Position numbers and translations under genes: made by a program. The notes below the pieces were generated by a model, which saw only the letters and a list, made by a program, of their open reading frames with translations, ran no database searches and was not told the DNA's origin. Below are positions 34,501 through 43,457 of a stretch of 51,814 bases of DNA, piece after piece. Origin of the DNA: an uncultured Collinsella sp. (lineage in GTDB: Bacteria; Actinomycetota; Coriobacteriia; Coriobacteriales; Coriobacteriaceae). Each line of letters begins with the position of its first letter. Within the stretch, counting starts at the first letter, position 1. The stretch covers positions 1 to 51,814 of the forward strand of contig CABRHH010000019.1 in the NCBI GenBank assembly GCA_902470695.1. The letters are read 5' to 3'.

Positions 34501-36637
34501 CATGATCGACGACCAGGATGCGCGCATCGTCTACAGCGGCGGCTGGGGCAACTGGACCAGCGATGCGGCCAACTACGGCGGTACGATCAAGTTCCTGGAG
34601 GACCCTGCGGGCACCGAGACGGCCACGCTGACGTTTGCCGGCACCGGCATCGAGGTTGTGAGCTGCAAGAACGCCGACCGCGGCACGCTTGAGATCTCAA
34701 TCGACGGCAAGGTTGTCGACACCGTGGACACCTATGCGGCCTCCACGCAGCGGCAGCAGACGGTGTTCTCCAAGACCGATCTTGCCGCCGGCCTGCACAC
34801 CGTGACGGTCCGCGCAACCGGTGAGAAGAAACAGGGGAGCAAGGCGAAGGTCGAGCTCGACGCCTTCCGCGTGCTCGATCGCGATGCGGTACCCGCCAAG
34901 GCCGTACGCGTGTCCTCGGCAAGCGGCATGACCACCGTGGCCACGCCGGGCTCGACCGTGCAGATGCGCGCGGCCGTGGAGCCGGCCGACGCCAGTCGCA
35001 AAGATGTGGTGTGGTCGGTGGCGAAGAAGAGCGGGTCTGCCTCTGCCGCCATCGATGCCGCCGGCCTGCTCACCGTCTCCGGCGGTGCTGGAACCGTGAC
35101 GGTGACGGCTGCGGCATCCGACGGCTCCGGCGTCTCGGGCAGCTGTGACATCACGCTTGCCCCGGCTACGGGCACCGCGAGCGTCATCGAGGACTCCGTT
35201 GACAGCAAGACGCCGAACACCGCCGGCGGCATGGTGGCGTGGAGCGACGGTTGGTCCACCTGGGCCGGCGAGGCCGACAAGCACCACGGCGGCACCAAGA
35301 CCGAGACCGGTCAGGACGGCGTGGGCAAGAAGGTGACCGTGACCTTCACCGGCACCGGCATCCGGGTCTTCGCCCAAAAGCATCGGAACTTCGCCGCCTT
35401 CGACGTGAAGCTCGACGGCAAGGCGAAGGACCAGGTGAGCCTCGACGGCTCGGCCGACGGCGACCCGCAGCAGAAGGTCCTCGAGGTCACGGGCCTCGAC
35501 GCGGGCAAGCACACCCTGGAGCTCACCGTTGCCGCGCGCGACGGCAAAAAGCAGGCCAACGTGGATTACTTCGAGATCCTGGGCGCGCAGGCTGCCGTGG
35601 ACAAGGCGGCCCTGCAGCGCGCCATCGAGGGCGCCGCGGCGCTTGAGCAGGCCGACTATACGCCCGCGACCTGGAAGCCCTTCAAGGCGGCATACGATGC
35701 GGCCGTGACGGTCATGAACGACGCCGATGCGGACGCGGCGGCGGTGGCGAAGGCCGCCGAGGCGCTCGCCGCCGCGCAGGCGGGCTTGGCTGCGGCCGAG
35801 ATCGCCCTGCCCGTGGTGCCCGAGGGCGCCAAGCTGGGTGTGACCGCGGTCGAGTCGAGCGCGTTCGCCCTGTACTGGGATCCGGTTGAGGATGCGGCCG
35901 GCTACGTGGTGACGGCGACCGCAGCCGACGGCCAGGCGCTCGAGGAGGTTGCGTGCGACCAGGCGCATGCACGTATCACCGGAGCTGCGCCCGCTACCAC
36001 CTACGAGGTGCGGGTGTACGCGGTGAACCGGGCGGGCAAGCGCTCGGAGCGCGCGATCGCCGGTACGGTGACCACCTTGCCGGCGGCCTCCATGCGCGGT
36101 CCCGCCACGCCGGCAAACATCAAGCTCACCGCTTCGAAGGACGAGGGCGTGGCCACGCTGAGCTGGGATGCCTCGACCGACCCGCAGGGCGATACGGTGA
36201 CCTATCGCGTGTATGTGAACGGCCAGGAGCTCGCCTCCACCACGGCGTGCCAGGTGACGCTGGAGCAGCTCGAGCGCGATACGGTCTATCAGGTCCGCAT
36301 CGTGGCGCTCGACGAGGACGGCAACGCCTCCCTGCCCGCGGCCTTCCACTTCACCTATGCGGGGCCCGACAAACCGATCGAGCCGAACCCGGACCCGGAT
36401 CCCGCTCCCGATCCCAAGCCCGAGCCGAACCCGGATCCCACGCCGACGCCCGACCCGGGGACGCCGCAGCAGCCGGGCGGCACTGGCGGCGCGAATGCGG
36501 GCGCGCAGAAGCCCGGCAGCTCCGGCGAGCTGCCCACCACCGGTGACTTCCTGCTCGGTCGTATCGTGCCGGCCGCAGCCGGTGCGGCGCTGCTTGCGGC
36601 GGGGGCTCACGTGGCCCGTCGACGCCGTCGGCAGTAG
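31598..36637 (+). CDS. Sortase-anchored multidomain GH95 alpha-L-fucosidase
   Basis: 1679 residues, surface enzyme removing terminal L-fucose from host glycans (GH95, inverting, typically alpha-1,2). Signal peptide ~1-43. Catalytic region ~60-860: YHMNVNLQMNYWP supplies the Asn pair (N445/N447), SPEHGP (E583) probably the general acid and FQIDGNFG (D749) the Asp that activates water through Asn. Then an Fn3 domain (~868-960), a beta-sandwich domain (~970-1095), a bacterial Ig-like domain (~1100-1187), a second similar beta-sandwich (~1195-1330), a FIVAR helical segment (~1333-1395), two Fn3 domains (~1405-1590), a Pro/Asp-rich wall spacer, LPTTG at 1645-1649, TM and basic tail. GAGGAGGAG precedes ATG 31598. 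Domain limits are estimates. Confidence 0.93.
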   Translation: MHKSALPGCHRPRRGVGVRIARSALVVALAATMAIPAPLMAAPRARTQEVAASNAADANPLRLWYDEPSSAFAGQDENGAKTWEKRTLPIGNGDMGANVYGEIAREHLTFNEKTLWTGGPSKNRKNYQGGNLDEKGKDGETLKKIQKLFAEGKADEASKLCDQLTGSQDGYGAYQPWGDIYLAHTDLADKDAQDYARDLDLASGIAHVSFSAKGTTFTREFFMSHPDNVLVGHLTAEGSGALNLEISFPSKQKGTTTAEGNTLRLSGEIADNQLKYDSILTVNTDGAGRVEAAGDKLKVTGAHELTFTVAAATDYKNDYPSYRTGESAEALHARVQKTAGAAAAKGIDELRQAHEADYSALMDRVSLDLGAGDKVSSKTTDALLAAYNDGSATEAERRQLEVMLFQYGRYLTIGSSREDSQLPSNLQGVWNDKTNPSWASDYHMNVNLQMNYWPTYSTNLAECARPLISYVDSLREPGRVTAKIYAGIETKDGDTKGNGFMAHTQNTPFGWTCPGWSFSWGWSPAAVPWILQNTYDSWRYTGDLEQLKTDIYPALREEAVLYSQLLTKDADGKYIISPAYSPEHGPRTAGNTYEQTLAWQLFHDAIEAGKIVGEDAAVLAGWQEKFDNLRTPIEIGADGQIKEWYVEDAFNKDASGKTLGEGFGHRHLSHMLGLFPGTLISVDTPAWFEAARTSMNLRTDSSTGWGMGQRINTWAHLRDGDRAYKLLGNLFKSGIYANLWDTHPPFQIDGNFGATSGFAEMLLQSSGGYIDLLPALPSAWESGSVEGLVARGNFVVSMNWEKSKLASARIESRQGGQATVQVDDAALASVTDADGRAVDIRAVSADRIAFDTVAGGTYTVSMIPDTAALPAPTGLGAVKVADDEAQLSWDAVAPTEGSDAKVTYTLYRRVADGEWLPCATGLTATSYTDQEAFDFLGDLTYKVCAVADGRWGAASDPVAVSDLRGMAGMIDDQDARIVYSGGWGNWTSDAANYGGTIKFLEDPAGTETATLTFAGTGIEVVSCKNADRGTLEISIDGKVVDTVDTYAASTQRQQTVFSKTDLAAGLHTVTVRATGEKKQGSKAKVELDAFRVLDRDAVPAKAVRVSSASGMTTVATPGSTVQMRAAVEPADASRKDVVWSVAKKSGSASAAIDAAGLLTVSGGAGTVTVTAAASDGSGVSGSCDITLAPATGTASVIEDSVDSKTPNTAGGMVAWSDGWSTWAGEADKHHGGTKTETGQDGVGKKVTVTFTGTGIRVFAQKHRNFAAFDVKLDGKAKDQVSLDGSADGDPQQKVLEVTGLDAGKHTLELTVAARDGKKQANVDYFEILGAQAAVDKAALQRAIEGAAALEQADYTPATWKPFKAAYDAAVTVMNDADADAAAVAKAAEALAAAQAGLAAAEIALPVVPEGAKLGVTAVESSAFALYWDPVEDAAGYVVTATAADGQALEEVACDQAHARITGAAPATTYEVRVYAVNRAGKRSERAIAGTVTTLPAASMRGPATPANIKLTASKDEGVATLSWDASTDPQGDTVTYRVYVNGQELASTTACQVTLEQLERDTVYQVRIVALDEDGNASLPAAFHFTYAGPDKPIEPNPDPDPAPDPKPEPNPDPTPTPDPGTPQQPGGTGGANAGAQKPGSSGELPTTGDFLLGRIVPAAAGAALLAAGAHVARRRRRQ

Positions 36638-36807
36638 CGAGCTCGCTGGCGCCCCGGTGCCATGGGCGGGGTGCCCGGGTTCGGGTCCTTTGACCTGCGC
36701 CACCGCAGGACCCGCGCGGCCCCGCCTGCGCCCGGTGCCCGCACGGCACCGCCCGCCTCGGCAGCTGCATGCCCCCTGTCCGCCTCGCGGGCAATCGATA
36801 GGAGATG

Positions 36808-36841
36808 ACGTCCCCCGCGGTCCTCGGACCGCGGGGGACGT
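36808..36841 (+). terminator. Strong hairpin terminator after the fucosidase gene
   Basis: ACGTCCCCCGCGGTCC pairs perfectly with GGACCGCGGGGGACGT (16 bp) around a 2-base centre. A TATGAT box follows at 36847-36852 and could be the -10 of proB. Confidence 0.75.
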
Positions 36842-36925
36842 TGCGGTATGATGGGGCACGCGATACGCCGCATGCCGCCACGGGCCGCCTGCGGCGCCGA
36901 GAATCGAGGCACAAGGGGAGAGACT

Positions 36926-38050
36926 ATGGCGAGGGCGCGCAAGACGATGGTCGTGAAGATCGGTTCCTCCACGCTGGTGGGGGCCGATCGCCAGCTGCGC
37001 CAGGCGTTCATCGAGGGCATGGCCGAGCAGGCGGTGCACTTGCGGGAGATGGGTTGGGACCTGGTGGTGGTGAGTTCGGGGGCGGTGGCCTGCGGCGCGC
37101 CACTGCTGGGCTTCGATGCGCGCCCCTGTGACATGCCGAGCCTGCAGGCCTGCGCCTCGGTGGGGCAGTGCGTGCTCTCCGCCGCGTGGGACGAGCGGTT
37201 CCGCCGCGCCGGCATCACGACCTCGCTGGTGCTGCTCACCCGCCACGACACCGCGCGCCGCTCCTCCTACCTGCACGCGCGCGACGCCCTCACCCGCCTG
37301 CTCGAGCTCGGCGTGGTGCCGATCGTGAACGAGAACGACACCACGGTGGTCGACGAGATCCGCTTCGGCGACAACGACACGCTGGCCGCGCTCGTGAGCT
37401 GCCTGGTGTCTGCCGACCTATGCGTGACCCTCTCCGATATCGACGGCCTGTACACGGCCAACCCCGCGCACGATCCGAGTGCGCGCCTTATCCCGCGCGT
37501 GGAGCGCATCGACGCCGCCATCGTGGCCGGCGCGGGTGACTCGAGCACCGCGGTGGGCACGGGCGGCATGATCACCAAGGTCCGCGCGGCCCGCATCCTC
37601 ATGACGGCGGGCATCGACAGCGTGATCTGCTCGGGTGCCGAGGACCGTCCGCTCCAGCGCTTGGCATCCGGCGAGCCGGTGGGCACGCTGTTCGCAGCCC
37701 CCGCCGCCCGGCTCGACATCGCCCCGCGCAAGCTCTGGATCGCGCTCGGCGACAGTGCGCACGGTGCGCTCACGGTGGACGATGGCGCGGCGCGCGCCCT
37801 CACGCAGCGCGGCTCTTCGCTGCTGCCGGTGGGCATCACCGCGGTCGAGGGTTCTTTCGCCGCCGGCGACGTGCTCGACGTGCGCGACGCATCCGGCTTC
37901 ACCGTGGCGCGCGGCATTGCCGAGGCCGACGCTGACGAGCTTTCGCTGGCAGCCGGTCGGCACCAGGACCAGATCGCGGCCAACCGCCTGTTGGCGGGCC
38001 TGGCGGGTCGTCCGGCTATCCATCGCGATAACCTCATCGTGTTCGCCTAA
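36926..38050 (+). CDS. proB: Glutamate 5-kinase
   Basis: 374 residues. First step of proline synthesis: ATP-dependent phosphorylation of glutamate. MVVKIGSSTLVG is the N-terminal nucleotide-binding signature; VVVSSGAVACG, PIVNENDTTVVDEIRFGDNDTLAALV and TVGTGGMITKVRAA-type motifs (GTGGMITKVRAARI) belong to the amino acid kinase fold. A PUA domain occupies roughly the last 95 residues. GGGGAGAG precedes ATG 36926. proA lies 1.8 kb downstream, separated by a convergent peptidase gene, so the usual proBA operon is split here. Confidence 0.95.
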   Translation: MARARKTMVVKIGSSTLVGADRQLRQAFIEGMAEQAVHLREMGWDLVVVSSGAVACGAPLLGFDARPCDMPSLQACASVGQCVLSAAWDERFRRAGITTSLVLLTRHDTARRSSYLHARDALTRLLELGVVPIVNENDTTVVDEIRFGDNDTLAALVSCLVSADLCVTLSDIDGLYTANPAHDPSARLIPRVERIDAAIVAGAGDSSTAVGTGGMITKVRAARILMTAGIDSVICSGAEDRPLQRLASGEPVGTLFAAPAARLDIAPRKLWIALGDSAHGALTVDDGAARALTQRGSSLLPVGITAVEGSFAAGDVLDVRDASGFTVARGIAEADADELSLAAGRHQDQIAANRLLAGLAGRPAIHRDNLIVFA

Positions 38051-38190
38051 GGGCCTGCGCCCGCGCCCGCGCTCGGCCTGCGCCTACGCCCGGGTTGCGC
38101 TTACGCCTGCACCTGGCCACGCGCCCGCGCCCACAAAGACGCCGGGAGCGGGGCTGCGCGCGTTCCGCAGGCCCCGCTCGCTGGACGCGG
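38051..38190. terminator. GC-repeat stretch and hairpin between proB and the peptidase
   Basis: 38051-38135 holds imperfect GCCTGCGCC/TACGCC-type short repeats. 38147-38178 forms a hairpin (AGCGGGGCTGCG with CGCAGGCCCCGCT, one bulge) usable as terminator for either convergent gene. Confidence 0.55.
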
Positions 38191-38249
38191 TCGCGGCGCC
38201 TCGGGTAGGCCCGCCCCGGCTGCGAACGCCTCGACCGCACCTGCCCGGG

Positions 38250-39680
38250 CTATCGCCAGATGCGCTCCAGGTCTCCGCGGTCGCGGGCGAGCTCGAACAG
38301 ATGGGTGAACACACGGCTGCCGTGCAGCCCGTCGTGTTCGAATTCGTTGGTCACCCAGGCATGGGCGGCGCCCACGTTCGATAGAGTGTCCAGCTGCAGG
38401 CCTGCGTCCACGTACAGGTCGTCGTGGTAGACGGCGGCCTGCAGCGGCACGGTGTTGGCCGCCAGGCGCGCCGGGTCGTATACGCGGTCGAACTCGGTGT
38501 CCTCCATGAGGGCGGCAACGGCATCGGCGAACGGTACGAGCGCCGGGTCCTCCTCGATCATCCATGGGAACGCCGCCTCGCCGCAGAACATGAGCGGACG
38601 CGCATCGGTGGCGAACGCGGGACGCTCGGCCCAGGCGCGCTCGGCTGCCCACCGTGCGGGTGCGCAGGTGCCGTCGGCGTAGATGAACTCCTGCAGCGTC
38701 CAGTACAGTGGCCGGTCGGCCGAGCTCGTGCGCGCAAGCATTGCCAGCTTAAAGCCCTCGTGGAGCTGCAGGTGGTCGGGGTTATCGGGCAGGGAGCCGT
38801 CGCCGTCGGTGAAGGCAAGGTCGAGCAGGTTGTGCATGCGCTCGAAGGCCGGTTGCATGCCGAAATCGCTGCCTGCCGACTGCAGGCGGCGCACGGTGAG
38901 CGGGCTTGCGTCGGGCAGGGTTACGCGATGGCGCTCCAGGTGGTCGGCCAGCGCCGCCACGCGCTGCCGGTCGAGGGGATAGCGCCGGTAGAAGGCTTCG
39001 GTCTTGGCGGCCATGCGCGGGAAGGTTCGGGCGTAGACCTTGTCGGCGTCGGCGGGGATATGCGGGATGCCGCCGCAGGTGAAGCTCGCCGCGATGCCCT
39101 CCGGATAGCTGGAGAGATAGCTCAAGGTGAGAAAGCCGCCGTAGCTTTGGCCCAAGGTCACCCATGGTGCGCCGCCGAATTCACGGCAGCGCAGGTACTC
39201 GAGGTCGCGCACGACGGAGGGGGCCAGCAGGCGCTTGAGGAAGGCGGCCTGCTCGGCGGCATGGTCGCGCCCGGCCGCCTCTGCCGCAATGCGGATGCGC
39301 TCCATGGCGCGCCCGTCGACGCGCGAGCTGCGGCCGCATCCGCGCTGGTCGGGCAGGATGACCCGGAAGTGCTTGATGGCCTCGGCCACCCAGCCGTCGC
39401 TGGTGGGGCTGCTCAGCCGCGGCGACTCGCCGCCGGGTCCGCCCTGCAGGTACACGAGCAGGGGCAGCTCGCGCGAGACATTCTCCGGCGCGCAGACGAC
39501 GCGGTAGAACAGCTTGATGCTCTCGGGTGCGCCGCAGATGGGCGCAGGCCGCGCGCCGCGGCGCAGGCTGTCACCGATCGCGAGCATCATCGGCTCCAGG
39601 CCGCGCCAGTCCAACGGCACGTCGATGCTGTGGTCCTCCACATAGAGTCCGGGCAGGTAATAGCTGGCGAGTTTGGTCAT
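38250..39680 (-). CDS. Proline iminopeptidase-like alpha/beta hydrolase (S33)
   Basis: 476 residues. Serine hydrolase releasing N-terminal proline or other residues from peptides by family. PLLVYLQGGPGGESPR provides the oxyanion HGGP-like loop, ILPDQRGCGRSSR is characteristic of prolyl aminopeptidases, and TLGQSYGGFLTLSYL holds the nucleophile Ser in GQSYGG. The late acidic and His members lie in the C-terminal region (THLFEL and preceding). It is longer than the ~310-residue PIP enzymes and closer to the ~430-500-residue S33 tricorn-interacting type. AAGGAGCC precedes ATG 39680. It sits between proB and proA on the opposite strand, a suggestive proline context. Confidence 0.88.
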   Translation of the reverse strand: MTKLASYYLPGLYVEDHSIDVPLDWRGLEPMMLAIGDSLRRGARPAPICGAPESIKLFYRVVCAPENVSRELPLLVYLQGGPGGESPRLSSPTSDGWVAEAIKHFRVILPDQRGCGRSSRVDGRAMERIRIAAEAAGRDHAAEQAAFLKRLLAPSVVRDLEYLRCREFGGAPWVTLGQSYGGFLTLSYLSSYPEGIAASFTCGGIPHIPADADKVYARTFPRMAAKTEAFYRRYPLDRQRVAALADHLERHRVTLPDASPLTVRRLQSAGSDFGMQPAFERMHNLLDLAFTDGDGSLPDNPDHLQLHEGFKLAMLARTSSADRPLYWTLQEFIYADGTCAPARWAAERAWAERPAFATDARPLMFCGEAAFPWMIEEDPALVPFADAVAALMEDTEFDRVYDPARLAANTVPLQAAVYHDDLYVDAGLQLDTLSNVGAAHAWVTNEFEHDGLHGSRVFTHLFELARDRGDLERIWR

Positions 39681-39854
39681 GGGGGCTCCTTGCAGATTCG
39701 TTGGCAGACACGGTGGCACCCGGGCGTGCGATCGCTGTGCGCGGGCGGTCGGCATCCATGATAGCGCCCCGAGGCGACGCTATCGCCACAGGTGCCGGGG
39801 CTTGGCTTCGGGTACCATGGTGTGATCGATGCTGCCGACGATGGGAGGACTGCC

Positions 39855-41147
39855 ATGCCTGAGGATATCCGCGCCTACGTTGAGGATCTGGCTGTGCGTG
39901 CGAAGGAGGCGTCCCGCGCGCTCGGGTTCGCCTCAGACGAGCAGCGTTGCGCGGCCGTGCGCGCCATGGCGGCCGCCCTGCGCGCGCATGCGCAAGCGAT
40001 TCTGGCCGCGAACGCACGCGATATGGCCGCGGCGCGCCAGGCGGGCGTGGACGCGGGGCTGCTCGATCGGCTGTTGCTCACCGATGAGCGCATCGAGGGC
40101 ATGGCGGATGCCCTGGAGCAGCTCGCCGCGCTGCCCGATCCGGCGGGCCGCGTGCTTGAGGAGCGCGCGATCGATCAAGGCGTGCAGCTGAGGAAGGTGG
40201 CCGTGCCGCTCGGGCTGGTCGCCATGGTGTACGAGGCGCGCCCCAACGTCACCGCCGACGCCGCGGGCATCTGCATCCGCACCGGCAACGCCTGCCTGCT
40301 GCGCGGCGGCTCGCTGGCCCAGGCTTCCTGCGTTGAGATCGCGCACGCGCTGTCCGGCGCCGTGGCGTCCTGCGGCTTTGCGCCCGAGGCGGTGAGCATC
40401 GTCGAGACAACCGACCGCGCGGCCACCGGCGCGCTCATGTCCCTGCGCGGCGTGGTGGACGTACTCATCCCGCGTGGCGGCGCGGGCCTCATCCAGCGCT
40501 GCGTGCGCGAGTCGCTCGTGCCGGTGATCGAGACGGGCACCGGGAACTGCCATATCTACGTGCACAAGAGCGCCGATTTCCAGAAGGCTCGCGCCATCGT
40601 GATGAACGCCAAGACCCAGCGCGTGGGCGTATGCAACGCGACCGAGTCCCTGCTGGTCGACCGTGCGGCCGCCGCAGCGTTTCTGCCGGCAATGCTTGCC
40701 GAGCTCGCGACGGCGGGCGTGGTGGTGCACGGCGACGAGACGGTGTGCGCGCTGGCCGCCGAGCTCGGCCTGGCGGGCGGCGGCCAGGCGGCGGTGGTAC
40801 CGGCTGGCGAGGACGACTGGGGTCGCGAGTACCTGGCGCTCGAGCTGAGCGCGCGTGTGGTCGAGGACGAGGGCGAGGCCATCGCGCATATCAACCGGTA
40901 CGGTACGGGGCATTCCGAGGCCATCGTGGCCGAGGACGAGGCTGCCTGCGAGCGATTCCTGCGCGAGGTGGACGCGGCGGCGGTCTACGCGAACGCGAGC
41001 ACGCGCTTCACCGACGGCGGCGAGTTCGGCCTCGGTGCCGAGATCGGTATCTCCACCCAGAAGCTGCACGCCCGCGGCCCCTTCGCCGCCGAGGCACTCA
41101 CCACCTACAAGTACCAGCTGCGCGGCACCGGTCAGGTCCGGCCGTAG
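39855..41147 (+). CDS. proA: Glutamate-5-semialdehyde dehydrogenase (gamma-glutamyl phosphate reductase)
   Basis: 430 residues. NADPH-dependent reduction of gamma-glutamyl phosphate, second step of proline synthesis. PLGLVAMVYEARPNVTADAAGICIRTGNACLLRGG is the family signature; GVCNATESLLVDR holds the catalytic Cys; HSEAIVAEDEAACERFLREVDAAAVYANASTRFTDGGEFGLGAEIGIS is the typical C-terminal part. GGGAGGAC precedes ATG 39855. It works with proB, which lies upstream beyond the convergent peptidase gene. It ends 45 bases before the low-GC accessory region. Confidence 0.96.
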   Translation: MPEDIRAYVEDLAVRAKEASRALGFASDEQRCAAVRAMAAALRAHAQAILAANARDMAAARQAGVDAGLLDRLLLTDERIEGMADALEQLAALPDPAGRVLEERAIDQGVQLRKVAVPLGLVAMVYEARPNVTADAAGICIRTGNACLLRGGSLAQASCVEIAHALSGAVASCGFAPEAVSIVETTDRAATGALMSLRGVVDVLIPRGGAGLIQRCVRESLVPVIETGTGNCHIYVHKSADFQKARAIVMNAKTQRVGVCNATESLLVDRAAAAAFLPAMLAELATAGVVVHGDETVCALAAELGLAGGGQAAVVPAGEDDWGREYLALELSARVVEDEGEAIAHINRYGTGHSEAIVAEDEAACERFLREVDAAAVYANASTRFTDGGEFGLGAEIGISTQKLHARGPFAAEALTTYKYQLRGTGQVRP

Positions 41148-41192
41148 GTCAAAGGGTGCATGAGGACAATGACAGGGAAGGGCCTGCGCTGT

Positions 41193-43406
41193 ATGAGCGA
41201 TTGGTGTAAAAAGGGAAGCATTCGGGCCGCTCTGTGTCTATGTCTTTTCGTGGCGGTCGTGGCTTGTCCTTTTGGGATTGAGGACTGTGCGGACGCAAAT
41301 CAGTTGGATGCGTCCAGGCTCTTTTCGTCTCCAATTCTCGTGCTCTTTGCGTTGGGCGTGATGTTCAGCTCTATCGCGCTGTCATATGGTATTCAGTTCG
41401 AGAGGATTAAAGCAAGGTGGCCTTATCGTGTTGCAGGCCTTACCCTCTGTCTCTTTTTGTGTTTATGTGCTCCATCATGGTTCGCCGTCTCTTTCTTTGA
41501 GGATGTCGCTGCTGCCCATGGCTATTTTGGGTCGAATGCCTTTGTCTTTCTCAAAAACGCGACTACGATTCTGCTTGCATTGTCTGCATTGCCTGCTGGC
41601 GTTTCGTTCGCGATTCTGTTCGTAAGTGGACCATATTGGCACCCGCATCATGAAAAACTACCTTTTAGCGAGGAAGGCCCCTATCGTCGGAAATGCGACT
41701 GTCATGAACTGGTTGCGAGGGTATGCGGCTTTGTTGCAATGTGTGCTGGATCACTGCTTGTCCGCCAGCTGTCGACATATATTCTCTTGCATCTGCGGCC
41801 CGCTATTCCCGCGTTGACCGTGATGGTCGTGTGCTGTGCGACTGTATCAGTTTTTCTTCTGACGTGGGTGATACGGTTGGGATTGCTACGGGCCGAAGAA
41901 GCATTACTGTCATATTCGCTCGGGCTCGTCGTTTGGTCTGCACTTACGCGTGTCTTTCGTTTTGATGTACTGGGATCCTACTCTGCGTTCACGATAAGCC
42001 TGCTGGTGCTTTTCATAGCAACTGCGACGTTTGTTTTGATGTGTAGAGGAAAAAAGCGGGATGCGGATGGTGTAAACGACGATCAGGAAAAGAACTCACG
42101 AGATTTAGAGGAGAGATTCTCGCAATCCGGTCTCGCTCCAAGGGAATGTGAAATCGCCTGCCTTACTGCGCGGGGTGCGACGTCGCGCGAGGTGGCAGAT
42201 AAGCTTGGCATCAAGCCTTCGACGGTGCGCAGCGCTATGCAGCGAGCGTATAAGAAACTTGGCGTCGAAGGCTATGACATCTTTATGGCGACATTTGGAG
42301 TACGTCGGTCGAGCTCTGCGGAGACGTTGTCTGCTAATGGGATAAATTTGAACGAACTCGATGGCCTTCAAAAGACAAAACAAGTTGCTATTACGGATAA
42401 TTTACGACCGTGGTTGACGCACATTCGAATCGGTGCCGTTCTGCTTGCAGTTGGTTGTACGGCTCTATTGCCTGTTGTTCTTTCCATTGGTCGGCAGGAC
42501 TGGGGATCGCATCGCGTTGCGCTCTACTGTGTCTCTGTTGTAATGATAATAGTTTCTTGCTCCGTCGGTGTGGTGCTTGGCGGGTTTCCAAGCCGTCATT
42601 CTGACGAAAAGGGGATACCTGGTCTGTCGACAGCGATGCCCCTGCTATCACTGGCATGTTTTATTGGCTCTGCCTGGGAAGAACTGCAGAGAAATCTTGG
42701 CGGATATCCATTGTTTGATTTGGCCGCACCGGTTGAATGCGGGCTTGTTCTCATAGTCCTTTCAGCGATTCGTGCGTTGGGGGTTTCTAGACGACGGGTC
42801 GCAGCTGGTGCTTTCGTATCGGTCGTCGTAGTTCTCGTCTTCGGACGTGTGGGCGTTTGGGTGCTTGCGGCATGCGCTTTCGTCGTCATGATGTTCATCA
42901 TGCTTCGTTTCAACATGATAGGTGGGCGAGCGGCGGCCTTGTCTGTACTGGTTTTTGCTCTCTCCGCCATCGCAACGGATGTGACGGTTAACAAGTACGC
43001 CGATATCCGTTGGGGCAACGATGCATTCACAGATCCTTTTGGTGGGCGTGAAGCGTTTGATATCCTTGCCAGTGTGTTTGTCGTAGCATGCCTTTGCTTT
43101 GTTGTTGTGGTCTCTATTTCAATGTGTCGCAATCTGGTTTTGAAGAGACGCTCCGATGCGCTACGTCATGCAGATGAGGATTTGCAGAAGCGTCTGCAGT
43201 ATGCCCTTCTTGCCTATGGGGTGAATGAAACGGAGGTTTCTGTTCTTCTCTGTATTGCGCGTGGTATGGATGCATCGGCAATTTGCGATGAGCTTTGTAT
43301 TGCGCGCGGGACGGTTAATGCCGCCCGGAATGCCGGATATCGAGCTTTGGGCATCCATAACAGGGCGGCACTCATTCGAACGTTATCCCAGCATACAGGC
43401 ATGTAA
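41193..43406 (+). CDS. Duplicated membrane LuxR-type regulator (8TM-HTH-8TM-HTH)
   Basis: 737 residues from ATG 41193. Residues ~10-295 hold about eight TM segments, ~305-370 a LuxR/GerE helix-turn-helix (LAPRECEIACLTARGATSREVADKLGIKPSTVRSAMQRAYKKLGV in essence), ~405-650 about eight more TM segments and ~667-735 a second, more divergent HTH (TEVSVLLCIARGMDASAICDELCIARGTVNAARNAGYRALGI). Coriobacteriia carry many single TM-LuxR proteins; two fused in tandem is unusual. The protein can act as a covalent dimer whose membrane parts sense a signal. GGGAAGGG lies ~10 bases before ATG 41193; ATG 41160 is possible. Lower G+C than proA; next to the secreted-protein/ABC cassette it probably controls. 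Confidence 0.85.
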   Translation: MSDWCKKGSIRAALCLCLFVAVVACPFGIEDCADANQLDASRLFSSPILVLFALGVMFSSIALSYGIQFERIKARWPYRVAGLTLCLFLCLCAPSWFAVSFFEDVAAAHGYFGSNAFVFLKNATTILLALSALPAGVSFAILFVSGPYWHPHHEKLPFSEEGPYRRKCDCHELVARVCGFVAMCAGSLLVRQLSTYILLHLRPAIPALTVMVVCCATVSVFLLTWVIRLGLLRAEEALLSYSLGLVVWSALTRVFRFDVLGSYSAFTISLLVLFIATATFVLMCRGKKRDADGVNDDQEKNSRDLEERFSQSGLAPRECEIACLTARGATSREVADKLGIKPSTVRSAMQRAYKKLGVEGYDIFMATFGVRRSSSAETLSANGINLNELDGLQKTKQVAITDNLRPWLTHIRIGAVLLAVGCTALLPVVLSIGRQDWGSHRVALYCVSVVMIIVSCSVGVVLGGFPSRHSDEKGIPGLSTAMPLLSLACFIGSAWEELQRNLGGYPLFDLAAPVECGLVLIVLSAIRALGVSRRRVAAGAFVSVVVVLVFGRVGVWVLAACAFVVMMFIMLRFNMIGGRAAALSVLVFALSAIATDVTVNKYADIRWGNDAFTDPFGGREAFDILASVFVVACLCFVVVVSISMCRNLVLKRRSDALRHADEDLQKRLQYALLAYGVNETEVSVLLCIARGMDASAICDELCIARGTVNAARNAGYRALGIHNRAALIRTLSQHTGM

Positions 43407-43457
43407 TCACCGTCTTTTTCATTTACATAACAGCTGACTACAGACCAAATTGGCAGA

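Noticed and set aside
34697..37276. 859-codon open frame on the minus strand
   Set aside because: Antisense to the fucosidase C-terminal region and proB; composition typical of shadow frames in GC-rich DNA.
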